The notes beneath the pieces were generated by a model. The model was given only the letters and a program-made list of their open reading frames with translations. It searched no databases and was not told the DNA's origin. A stretch of DNA of 7,118 bases from PVC group bacterium (GTDB taxonomy: Bacteria > Verrucomicrobiota > Kiritimatiellia > SS1-B-03-39 > UBA6053). The translations under genes and the position numbers were made by a program. The stretch covers positions 1 to 7,118 of the forward strand of contig PXDP01000460.1 in assembly GCA_003565035.1 (NCBI GenBank), written 5' to 3'. Below, piece after piece: positions 1 to 6,570 of this stretch. How positions within the stretch are numbered: the stretch's first letter is position 1; each line of letters opens with the position of its first letter.

Positions 1-1
1 A

Positions 2-2530
2 GAAAAGCTGACCAAGCTCGAAAAAATGATGGGCAAGAAGCTGGGCGATCCCCGCAATCCGCTGTTGGTTTCCGTGCGCTCCGGCGCGGCGGTTTCTATG
101 CCGGGCATGATGGATACCGTGTTGAACCTTGGTCTGACCGACAAATCGGTGCTGGGTTTCATTAAACAGACCGGCAACGAGCGTGCCGGCTGGGACTGCT
201 ACCGCCGTTTTATCGACATGTTCGGTGACGTGGTGATGGGCCCGACCTCCGGGCTGACCCACGAGGATTTTGAGCACGAACTGGAAAGCATCAAAAATAA
301 ATACGGCGCCAAAGACGACACCGATCTGACTGCCGATCAGCTTAAAGAGCTGGTGGACCAGTACAAGAAAGTCTACCGCGCCAAAGTGAAAAAAGCCTTC
401 CCGCAGGATCCCTGGGAGCAGTTGAACCTGTCCATCCAGGCGGTGTTCAATTCCTGGAACTCCGACCGCGCGGTGAAATACCGTCAGATCAACAAAATCT
501 CCGGCCTGCTCGGCACGGCGGTGAACGTCTGCTCGATGGTGTTCGGGAACCTGGGCGCCGATTGCGGCACCGGGGTGGCCTTCACCCGTTGCGGATCCAC
601 CGGAAACAACAAACCCATGGGCGAGTACCTCATCAATGCCCAGGGCGAAGACGTGGTGGCGGGGATTCGCACCCCGAAAAACCTGGACGAAATGCCGGAC
701 GAACAGACGGAATCGGCCATTTGGAAAAAATCCCACAAGGATTTGCTGGCGATTATGCGCAAGCTGGAGCGTCATTACAAGTACCCGCAGGACGTGGAAT
801 TCACGGTCGAGCAGGGCAAACTGTGGATGCTGCAGACCCGGAATGCCAAGCGCACCGGTCTGGCCGGCATCCGCTGGGCAGTGGAAATGGCCACCGGCAA
901 AGATGTGGAAACCGGTGACAGCCAGCCGAAACTGCTGACCCCCAAAAAGGCATTGCAGACCATCAGTGGCAACGACCTGGAACAGTTGCTCTTCCCGATC
1001 TTTGATCCGGAAGCCGAAGCCAAACAGACCCCGATCCTCACCGCGCTGCCGGCCGGTCCGGGTGCGGCTGTGGGCAAAATCGTGTTCGACGCAAAACATG
1101 CGGAAGAATTGATCAAAGCCAACCCCGACGAGCGTCTGGTTCTGGTCCGTCATGAAACCAGCCCCGAAGACGTGGGCGGGATGTGGGCGGCCAAGGGCAT
1201 TCTGACCTCCACCGGCGGGATGACCTCCCATGCGGCGGTTGTGGCCCGCGGCTGGGGCAAATGCTGCATCTGCGGCGCGTCCTCCCTCAAAATCGATTAC
1301 GCCAAGAAGACCATTTCGGTTGGCGGCGTGACCTACAAGGCGGGCGATTGGCTCTCTCTGAACGGTTCCACCGGGATGGTGTATGCCGGCGAACTGCCGA
1401 CCATGGCCTCTCCGGTTGTTGCCGCCGTGAATGACGGCAAAGCCAAAGCCAAGAAGCATCCGATCTACCTGATGTACAAAGAGGTGTCGGACTGGGCGGA
1501 CCAGTACCGCACCATCAAGGTGCGCGCCAATGCGGATTCCCCCAAGGATGCCGAAGTGGCCCGGGCATTCGGTGCCGAGGGGATCGGTCTCTGCCGCACG
1601 GAGCATATGTTCTTCGAAGGCGACCGCATCTGGGACATCCGCTCCTTCATTCTGGCGGAGGATCAGAAAGGCCGTGAAGCGGCACTGAAGAAACTCCTGC
1701 CGCATCAGCGCAAAGACTTTGAAGGTCTGTTCAAGGCCATGAAAGGTCTGCCGGTTACCGTGCGTCTGCTGGATCCGCCGCTGCATGAATTCCTGCCGCA
1801 TTCCGAAGCCGATCAGCAGAAAATGGCCGATCATCTTGGCGTTTCGCTGGATCTGGTCCAGGCCCGCGTGAAGGATCTGCACGAAGCCAACCCGATGCTG
1901 GGGCACCGCGGCTGCCGTCTTTCGATCACCTATCCGGAACTGTGCGTGATGCAGACCCGGGCGATTATCGAAGCGGCCTGCAATGTGCTGAAGCGCAACA
2001 AAATCAAGACCGAACCGGAAATCATGATCCCGCTGGTGGGTGTGAAAGCCGAAATCGATTATCTTGAGAAGCTCGTGCGCAAGACCGCCGAGGAAGTCCT
2101 GGCCCGCCGCGGTGCCAAGGTTCCTTATAAAGTGGGCACCATGATCGAAATTCCGCGCGCCGCACTGACGGCGGACGAAATTGCGGAAACCGCTGAGTTC
2201 TTCAGCTTCGGCACCAACGACCTGACCCAGATGACCTTCGGCTACAGCCGTGACGATATCGGCGGCTTCCTGCCGGATTATCTGAAAGAGAAGATTCTGG
2301 ACATCGACCCCTTCCAGTCCCTTGACCAGAACGGCGTCGGCCAGCTGGTGAAGATGGGTGTGGAAAAAGGTCGCTCCACCCGTCCGGGTCTGAAGTGCGG
2401 CATCTGCGGAGAGCACGGTGGTGATCCGGCTTCGGTCAAGTTCTGCGTGAAAGTGGGACTGGACTACGTGAGCTGCTCCCCCTACCGCGTGCCCATCGCC
2501 CGCATCGCCGCCGCTCAGGCTGCGGTTTAA
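2..2530 (+). CDS. ppdK: Pyruvate, phosphate dikinase (5'-truncated by window edge)
   Basis: PPDK interconverts pyruvate + ATP + Pi and PEP + AMP + PPi in the cytoplasm, through a swivelling phosphohistidine domain. The frame is open to the left edge: eight codons (EKLTKLEK) precede the first ATG at 26, so that ATG is internal. Comparison with the ~874-residue bacterial enzyme suggests roughly 45-50 N-terminal residues are missing. Numbered from the ATG at 26, the ATP-grasp part shows SVRSGAAVSMPGMMDTV (16-32), GNLGADCGTGVAFTR (174-188) and LWMLQTRNAKRTG (266-278). The swivelling domain has GGMTSHAAVVARG (397-409), with catalytic His402 and the neighbouring Thr400. The PEP/pyruvate barrel has GIGLCRTEHMFFE (519-531), NPMLGHRGCR (622-631), GTMIEIPRAAL (704-714), FGTNDLTQMTFGYSRDD (728-744) and CGICGEHGGDP (791-801), with the expected catalytic Cys794. 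The C-terminus is complete (TAA 2528-2530). PEP synthase is less likely because of the PPDK-type motif set and Cys motif. Confidence 0.97.
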   Translation, partial: EKLTKLEKMMGKKLGDPRNPLLVSVRSGAAVSMPGMMDTVLNLGLTDKSVLGFIKQTGNERAGWDCYRRFIDMFGDVVMGPTSGLTHEDFEHELESIKNKYGAKDDTDLTADQLKELVDQYKKVYRAKVKKAFPQDPWEQLNLSIQAVFNSWNSDRAVKYRQINKISGLLGTAVNVCSMVFGNLGADCGTGVAFTRCGSTGNNKPMGEYLINAQGEDVVAGIRTPKNLDEMPDEQTESAIWKKSHKDLLAIMRKLERHYKYPQDVEFTVEQGKLWMLQTRNAKRTGLAGIRWAVEMATGKDVETGDSQPKLLTPKKALQTISGNDLEQLLFPIFDPEAEAKQTPILTALPAGPGAAVGKIVFDAKHAEELIKANPDERLVLVRHETSPEDVGGMWAAKGILTSTGGMTSHAAVVARGWGKCCICGASSLKIDYAKKTISVGGVTYKAGDWLSLNGSTGMVYAGELPTMASPVVAAVNDGKAKAKKHPIYLMYKEVSDWADQYRTIKVRANADSPKDAEVARAFGAEGIGLCRTEHMFFEGDRIWDIRSFILAEDQKGREAALKKLLPHQRKDFEGLFKAMKGLPVTVRLLDPPLHEFLPHSEADQQKMADHLGVSLDLVQARVKDLHEANPMLGHRGCRLSITYPELCVMQTRAIIEAACNVLKRNKIKTEPEIMIPLVGVKAEIDYLEKLVRKTAEEVLARRGAKVPYKVGTMIEIPRAALTADEIAETAEFFSFGTNDLTQMTFGYSRDDIGGFLPDYLKEKILDIDPFQSLDQNGVGQLVKMGVEKGRSTRPGLKCGICGEHGGDPASVKFCVKVGLDYVSCSPYRVPIARIAAAQAAV

Positions 2531-2556
2531 TTCCGATATAAATCCGAATTCAAACA

Positions 2557-2588
2557 AACCCCGTCAGGTTCGCCTGACGGGGTTTTTT
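2557..2588 (+). terminator. Rho-independent terminator after ppdK, possibly bidirectional
   Basis: A perfect 12-bp inverted repeat (AACCCCGTCAGG at 2557-2568 pairing with CCTGACGGGGTT at 2573-2584) closes a TTCG tetraloop. It runs into a six-T tract (2583-2588), 26 bases after the ppdK stop. On the other strand the same stem is followed by TGTTTG, a weaker T-rich tail. It could therefore also stop transcripts from the convergent isomerase gene, for which no other hairpin was seen downstream. Confidence 0.93.
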
Positions 2589-2593
2589 CTTGT

Positions 2594-2698
2594 GATAAGG
2601 AAGAGGGGGATTTCCAACGGATGGCTATGCCGGACAACGGATAAGGAAGAGAGGGGGATTTCCAACGGATGGCTATGCCGGACAACGGATAAGGAAGA
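2594..2698. repeat. 46/48-bp tandem direct repeat, 2.2 copies
   Basis: Copy 1 spans 2594-2639 and copy 2 spans 2640-2687. A partial third copy (GATAAGGAAGA) spans 2688-2698. The two full copies are identical except for one extra GA in the purine run of copy 2 (AAGAGAGGGGG against AAGAGGGGG). Each unit contains CAACGGAT twice (the second crossing into the next unit), around a GGATGGCTATGCCGGA core. The array lies between the ppdK terminator and the end of the isomerase gene, both of which point toward it. No credible gene covers it. Near-identity suggests recent slippage or duplication. Whether the unit is dispersed elsewhere in the genome cannot be seen here. Confidence 0.93.
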
Positions 2699-2741
2699 TT
2701 CCGTGATTATTGATCCGGCGAAACGGTATTCGTGGGCCTGC

Positions 2742-3833
2742 TCAAAGCAGAAGGAGTTCAGAGTTGTTCCTCAGTTCAGCGAGTGTGCGGGTGCCGAGGA
2801 GGAACATGGCGGTTTGGAAGGCTTTGCGCATGGATTCGATTTTGGCGATGACGGCTTCGGGGGATTCCATGGCGGGGGCGATGAATGGCTTGGCCATACC
2901 GGCGAGGGAGGCGCCCAGGATGATGGATTTGACCATGTCGAGGGCGTTGCGAATGCCGCCGGAGGCGATGAGGGTGAGCGTTCCGGAGTCTGTGAGGGGG
3001 GCCAGGGCGCGCAGGGCATCGGGGGTGGGGATGCCCCAGTCCTGAAAGAGGAGCCCGAGGTCGTTGTCGGGGTCGCTGTGCCGGTGGTGTTCAATGCGGG
3101 CCCAACTGGTGCCGCCGCGGCCGGCGACGTCGATGAAGCGTATCCCGCGGGCCTGCAGAAGCATGGCGTCGGGGAGGCTGATGCCGCTTCCGATTTCTTT
3201 GATGAGCACTGGAACCGGCAGATCCCGGGCGATTTCGCCGATTTTATCGGCCAGGCCCTTGAAGCAGGTGTCGCCTTCCGGCTGCACTGCCTCCTGGAGG
3301 GGGTTGAGATGCAGGTAGAGCGCGTCCGCGCCGAGGACTTCCGCGGCGGTGCGGCATTCGCGGATTCCGAAGCCTTTGTTGAGCTGGACGGCTCCGATGT
3401 TGCCAAAGAGGAGGGTGGTGGGTGCGTATGTGCGCAGGGCAAAGCTTTCCCGGGCTTCCGGATGGGTGAACATCACCCGCTGGGATCCGACCCCCATGGC
3501 GACCCGGCAGTGTTCGGCGGCAAGGGCAAGGTTCCGGTTCACGCTGCGGATCAGCGCATCGTCGCCACCGGTCATGGAGGAGATCAGCAGCGGAAACGAA
3601 AGTTTTTTGCCGAGAAAGGTGACAGAGGGATCCACTTCGTCGAGATTGAATTCGGGCAGGGCGCGGTGGGTGAGATGAATAGCATCGAATGCCCGGATAT
3701 TCCGGTCGGTTCCCGGATCGCGGTTGAGGATATCGATGTGTTCGACTTTGCGGCGGTTGGTGGGATCGCTCATCTCCTCGCGCATATCATTGCTCATGTC
3801 ATTGCGCACGTCATTGCTCATGTCTTCATTCAT
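2742..3833 (-). CDS. fni: Type 2 isopentenyl-diphosphate delta-isomerase (FMN-dependent)
   Basis: Isomerises IPP and DMAPP using reduced FMN and Mg2+, at the end of the mevalonate route in the cytoplasm. The product is 363 aa from the chosen start, close to the usual ~350. Motifs in order (this numbering): RKVEHID (28-34), SSMTGG (85-90), GVGSQR (114-119), HLNPLQEAVQPEGD (175-188) with the His, Asn, Gln and Glu known from active sites of this family, KEIGSGIS (212-219), GRGGTSWARIE (238-248), SGGIRN (291-296) and GMAKPF (312-317). The ATG at 3833-3831 was chosen because it overlaps the HMG-CoA reductase stop as ATGA and has GGAG five bases upstream. A longer frame to 3911 would lie wholly in the upstream gene and lacks family similarity. 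Residues 1-20 are repeat-encoded (MNED/MSND/VRND/MSND/MREE). The conserved protein begins around MSDPTNRRKVEHI, so the ATG at 3773 is an alternative start. Confidence 0.96.
   Translation of the reverse strand: MNEDMSNDVRNDMSNDMREEMSDPTNRRKVEHIDILNRDPGTDRNIRAFDAIHLTHRALPEFNLDEVDPSVTFLGKKLSFPLLISSMTGGDDALIRSVNRNLALAAEHCRVAMGVGSQRVMFTHPEARESFALRTYAPTTLLFGNIGAVQLNKGFGIRECRTAAEVLGADALYLHLNPLQEAVQPEGDTCFKGLADKIGEIARDLPVPVLIKEIGSGISLPDAMLLQARGIRFIDVAGRGGTSWARIEHHRHSDPDNDLGLLFQDWGIPTPDALRALAPLTDSGTLTLIASGGIRNALDMVKSIILGASLAGMAKPFIAPAMESPEAVIAKIESMRKAFQTAMFLLGTRTLAELRNNSELLLL
3774..3833 (-). repeat. Five degenerate 12-bp units at the start of fni
   Basis: Read on the minus strand, the first 60 bases of fni are five in-frame four-codon units: ATGAATGAAGAC, ATGAGCAATGAC, GTGCGCAATGAC, ATGAGCAATGAT and ATGCGCGAGGAG, followed by another ATG (3773-3771). 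Every unit begins with ATG or GTG. They encode a polar, acidic tail with no counterpart in the isomerase core. Units 2 and 4 repeat the ATGA overlap found at the gene junction. The pattern is visible directly. Any effect on translation is inference. Confidence 0.8.
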
Positions 3834-4873
3834 GTGCGCTCCAGTCGGAGATGGGCATTCATGAGTTCGCCGGGATTGGTGAGGGCGGCCATAAGGGACA
3901 GTTCTCCGCACCAGGCCGCGGCGGCGCAGATGCGGGCGAGGCGGCGGGCGTTTTCGGCAGGGGGGCGGGTTTCACGGCAGCCGAGTCGCTGGAGGTTTTC
4001 TTCGACAAAGGGCAGGCCTTTGCCGTTGCCGGTGGTTCCGAGGATGAGGTTGGGAAATGTGACGCTGAAATAGAGGTCGTTTTCCCGGGCCTCGGCATGG
4101 GTGATGGCCTGGGAGCCTTCAATGATGTTGGCGGCGTCCTGTCCGGTGGCCAGGTAGAAGGCGAGGAGGATATTGGCGACATGCGCGTTGGCGGTGCGGG
4201 TGCCGCCGGCGATGAGGGTGCCGATGAGGTTTTTGCGGACGTTGAGATCGGCAACCGCGCGGGCGCTGGTTTTGAGGTGGCGGGTGAGCAGTTTTTCGGG
4301 GATGAGGGCTTCGGCGACTACGTATTTCCCGCGGCCGAGAATGCCGTTGACGGCGGAGACTTTTTTGTCGGTGCAGTAATTTCCGCTGACGGAGACGTGT
4401 TTGAGGGTGGGAAACTGCTTCAGGAGGGCATGAAGAATCCGGTCGGCGGCTTTGGTGGCCATGTTGTGGCCGGAGGCATCGCCGGTGTGGAAGGCAAAGC
4501 GGAGAAAGAGGAGGTTGCCGATGATCTGGTGATGGGTCTCGATGAGGCGGGCGAAGCGGCTGGTTTCGGCGGTGAGGGTTTGCAGATGATCCTGGTGTTC
4601 CCGGGTATAGGCGGTTACGGCAAGGGCCTCGGCGGCATTGGGAGCTTCGAGGAGAATGGAGCGGGTCATGCGGTCATCGATCAGGGTGCAGCGGATTCCA
4701 CCGCATCGGCCGGAAACCAGAGCCCCGCGGCGTGTGCTTGGCCAGAGTGGCGATTCGTAGGTGGCCAGGGGCACATCCAGGGTTTCGGTCCCGTCGCCGG
4801 TCTTCAGCGTCAGGGGGCCGATCCATTTGAGGGGAACCGGGGCGGTGGTGTCAGGTGTGATCGAGGTGGACAT
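3830..4873 (-). CDS. hmgA: Hydroxymethylglutaryl-CoA reductase, class I type, soluble and compact
   Basis: Reduces HMG-CoA to mevalonate with NAD(P)H, the committed step of the mevalonate pathway. Residues matching the human catalytic set are all present: Glu40 (YESPLWPSTRRG), Lys170 (SGNYCTDKK, 163-171), Asp246 (GQD, 244-246) and His341 (LMNAHL). Other landmarks are HTGDASGHNM (129-138, the DAMGxN cofactor motif with Ser for Met), GRGKYVVAEALIP (180-192), NAHVANILLAFYLATGQD (229-246) and GTTGNGKG (279-286) where GTVGGGT is usual. At 347 aa it lacks the membrane anchor and most of the N-domain of eukaryotic enzymes; only 39 residues precede the catalytic Glu. The SGNYCTDKK block points to class I rather than the Pseudomonas mevalonii class II form. 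The start (ATG 4873-4871) lies 50 bases after the glycosyltransferase stop and has no clear Shine-Dalgarno. The stop overlaps fni by ATGA. NADPH rather than NADH use is not settled by the sequence. Confidence 0.94.
   Translation of the reverse strand: MSTSITPDTTAPVPLKWIGPLTLKTGDGTETLDVPLATYESPLWPSTRRGALVSGRCGGIRCTLIDDRMTRSILLEAPNAAEALAVTAYTREHQDHLQTLTAETSRFARLIETHHQIIGNLLFLRFAFHTGDASGHNMATKAADRILHALLKQFPTLKHVSVSGNYCTDKKVSAVNGILGRGKYVVAEALIPEKLLTRHLKTSARAVADLNVRKNLIGTLIAGGTRTANAHVANILLAFYLATGQDAANIIEGSQAITHAEARENDLYFSVTFPNLILGTTGNGKGLPFVEENLQRLGCRETRPPAENARRLARICAAAAWCGELSLMAALTNPGELMNAHLRLERT
3839..3842 (-). promoter_or_regulatory. Shine-Dalgarno site for fni
   Basis: GGAG lies five bases (CGCAC) before the ATG at 3833, within the last codons of the HMG-CoA reductase gene (its Glu codon region). 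Together with the ATGA overlap it decides the isomerase start and suggests translational coupling of the two genes. Confidence 0.65.
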
Positions 4874-4877
4874 CGGG

Positions 4878-4907
4878 ATTTTATGGCGGATTCAGCGCAA
4901 AGGTCAA
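4878..4907 (-). promoter_or_regulatory. Candidate sigma70-like promoter before HMG-CoA reductase
   Basis: In the 50-bp gap, the minus strand reads TTGACC (4907-4902), an 18-base spacer, then TAAAAT (4883-4878). Only four bases separate the -10-like box from the ATG. A start at the usual distance would fall at or just inside the ATG, giving a leaderless or nearly leaderless message, which fits the missing Shine-Dalgarno. A chance match is possible, and the gene may simply be read from the upstream operon. Confidence 0.35.
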
Positions 4908-4923
4908 GAGTTGGCTTGGAAAC

Positions 4924-6570
4924 TCATTCCGGATGGGTGCGGACAAAAATAATTTCAGATTTGAGGGGGTTCAGATTTCTTGACCGCAGGGCGGCAAGCC
5001 AGGTTTCGCGGGTGGCTTCGGGGTCCGTAAACCGGATCCAGGTGCGTCGGCTGAAAAAGACGGGGTAGCGTCCGGCCTCTTCATAAGGAATTCCGGCGGT
5101 ACGCAGGGCATGGTGGAGGGTGTCCACCCGGCCGGGGACCTGAAACTGATCGTGGGTGGTGAAAATAAATCCTTCAAAGCCGTCGTGGTTGAGTCTGTCC
5201 TCAAACGGAAATTCCACACTGCGGCCGAGACGCATTGAGAGCATGGCCGGCTGGGAGTATTTGCTGTAGATTCCGACGCGGGAGGCTTTCAGTTCCTGCC
5301 AGGGGAGATCCTCCGGGATGGCGTTGACACCGAGACGGGGATAAAGGACCCCAAGGAGGAAGGTGAACACCCAGACGGCGGCAATGAGAGGGCGCTGGGG
5401 GTGGGTTTCTGTCCAGGCGGTCCAGAGCAGCCAGAGGGTCATGCCCACCGTGGCCATGGAACTCAGGTGTGTGAGGTTGAACCACATGCCGAAGAGCGCA
5501 AAAATGAGGGCCACAATGGCGAGAAGGGTTGAGGCGAGGATTATGTGAATTTTGCGGGCACGGGGACTGAGCCGTTCGAGGGTGACGAGAATCAGCACGG
5601 CGGCTCCGGGAAGGATCGGGATCATGTACCGTTCGAAGGAGCGCATGAAGAAAAAGGGGAGTACGCTGAGGATCAGCCATCCCGCCAGCCACTGGACACG
5701 GGGGTCGCAAAGGGGATGGCCCTTTTTCCAGGCCAGGATCAGGCCGCTCAGGGTGACAAAACTCCAGGGGAACGTGAGGAGCAGCACGGCGCCGAGTGCA
5801 TTGAAGGGAGACTTTAAACTGACTCGGTTGAGCCGCTGGCCGACAATTTCATTGTTGAGGTTTTCGATAAATTCGTAGTGCAGAAACCGCATAGAGACCG
5901 GCCAGGGCAGTGCGAGGAGGAGAAAGGTTCCGAAAAGGAGGGCGGCGGGAACAAGCATGGCGCGTGCGGAGGGGCGTTTCGGCAGGAGAATGAGCCCCAT
6001 AGCCAGGGCGGGGAGCAGAAAGAGCAGTGACTGGGGGCCTTTGGCGAGGGTGGCGGCGGCGAGGGTGATTCCGGCGCCAATCCAGGCTTTGCGGTTTTGG
6101 TCCTGCCAGCCCACCAGGCAGAGGTAAACCGACCAGGTGGTGAAGAAGCCGAGGGGCATATCCAGCATGGCCCGGCGGCCCTCCACGGCCACGCCGGCGG
6201 TGGCGAGCACGAGGATGCCGGCGAGAAACCCGCTGCCTTTGAACAGGCGGCGGTAGAGCAGGGTGCTGAGGGTGGCCATCCCGGCACCGCTGAGCACCCC
6301 CACCAGGCGGGCGGCCCAGAGTTCAACGCCAAAGAGATGATACAGGGCGGCGATGAACCAGTACACCAAGGGAGGCTTCTGCAGGCGGACTTCGTCATTG
6401 AGCCAGAGGGTCCAGTAGGAGCCCCGTTCCATCATTTCCAGCGGCGTGCGGAGGGTGACCCAGAATTCGTCTTTGCCGGTGACACCGGTTTCCCGGGCTG
6501 TGCCCAGAAAGAGGACGATAAAGCCAAAGAAAAAAATCAGCCGGGGAACTGTGAGCCGGGGCAGGTTCAT
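4924..6570 (-). CDS. PMT/ArnT-like (GT83-type) membrane glycosyltransferase
   Basis: A 548-aa polytopic inner-membrane protein of the dolichyl/undecaprenyl-phosphate-sugar transferase superfamily. Such enzymes move a sugar from a polyprenyl-phosphate donor to an acceptor on the outer face of the membrane. The first hydrophobic segment (10-23) is followed by the family's loop signature: TGKDEFW (31-37, acidic pair Asp34-Glu35), then LQKPPLVYW (63-71) and WAARLVG (85-91). RRAMLDMPLGFF (132-143), LAKGP (175-179) and SFERYMIPILPG (311-322) also fit ArnT-like proteins. Many hydrophobic segments run to about residue 412. A soluble C-terminal domain of ~135 residues follows (415-548). The start ATG at 6570 overlaps the upstream protease stop as ATGA. 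No good Shine-Dalgarno is seen, so coupling is likely. The acceptor and sugar cannot be told; lipid A modification with aminoarabinose is one option, protein or glycan glycosylation another. Confidence 0.88.
   Translation of the reverse strand: MNLPRLTVPRLIFFFGFIVLFLGTARETGVTGKDEFWVTLRTPLEMMERGSYWTLWLNDEVRLQKPPLVYWFIAALYHLFGVELWAARLVGVLSGAGMATLSTLLYRRLFKGSGFLAGILVLATAGVAVEGRRAMLDMPLGFFTTWSVYLCLVGWQDQNRKAWIGAGITLAAATLAKGPQSLLFLLPALAMGLILLPKRPSARAMLVPAALLFGTFLLLALPWPVSMRFLHYEFIENLNNEIVGQRLNRVSLKSPFNALGAVLLLTFPWSFVTLSGLILAWKKGHPLCDPRVQWLAGWLILSVLPFFFMRSFERYMIPILPGAAVLILVTLERLSPRARKIHIILASTLLAIVALIFALFGMWFNLTHLSSMATVGMTLWLLWTAWTETHPQRPLIAAVWVFTFLLGVLYPRLGVNAIPEDLPWQELKASRVGIYSKYSQPAMLSMRLGRSVEFPFEDRLNHDGFEGFIFTTHDQFQVPGRVDTLHHALRTAGIPYEEAGRYPVFFSRRTWIRFTDPEATRETWLAALRSRNLNPLKSEIIFVRTHPE

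Noticed and set aside
1252..1280. Cysteine-rich stretch GWGKCCICG just after the PPDK catalytic histidine, considered as a metal site
   Set aside because: Cysteines at this position occur in the normal swivelling-domain motif of PPDK. No further ligand pattern supports metal binding.
2621..2640. Possible hairpin or attachment-like core inside the tandem repeat (GGC TAT GCC)
   Set aside because: The perfect stem is only three base pairs and does not extend. No integrase, transposase or tRNA is nearby.
3834..3911. An upstream start for the isomerase (ATG at 3911)
   Set aside because: The extra 26 residues lie entirely within the HMG-CoA reductase gene and do not resemble the isomerase family. 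The ATGA overlap with a GGAG site at 3833 is the better start.
2592..4073. A 493-codon plus-strand open frame running antisense to the isomerase and into HMG-CoA reductase
   Set aside because: It starts at a GTG in the tandem repeat, has glycine/alanine-rich composition and no recognisable domain. It mirrors two minus-strand genes with clear family motifs. It is a codon-bias shadow in GC-rich DNA; its AHVIAHV stretch is the antisense of the 12-bp repeat.
3851..5068. A 405-codon plus-strand open frame antisense to HMG-CoA reductase
   Set aside because: It is rich in Gly, Glu and Asp with no motifs, and lies opposite a gene whose catalytic residues are all intact.
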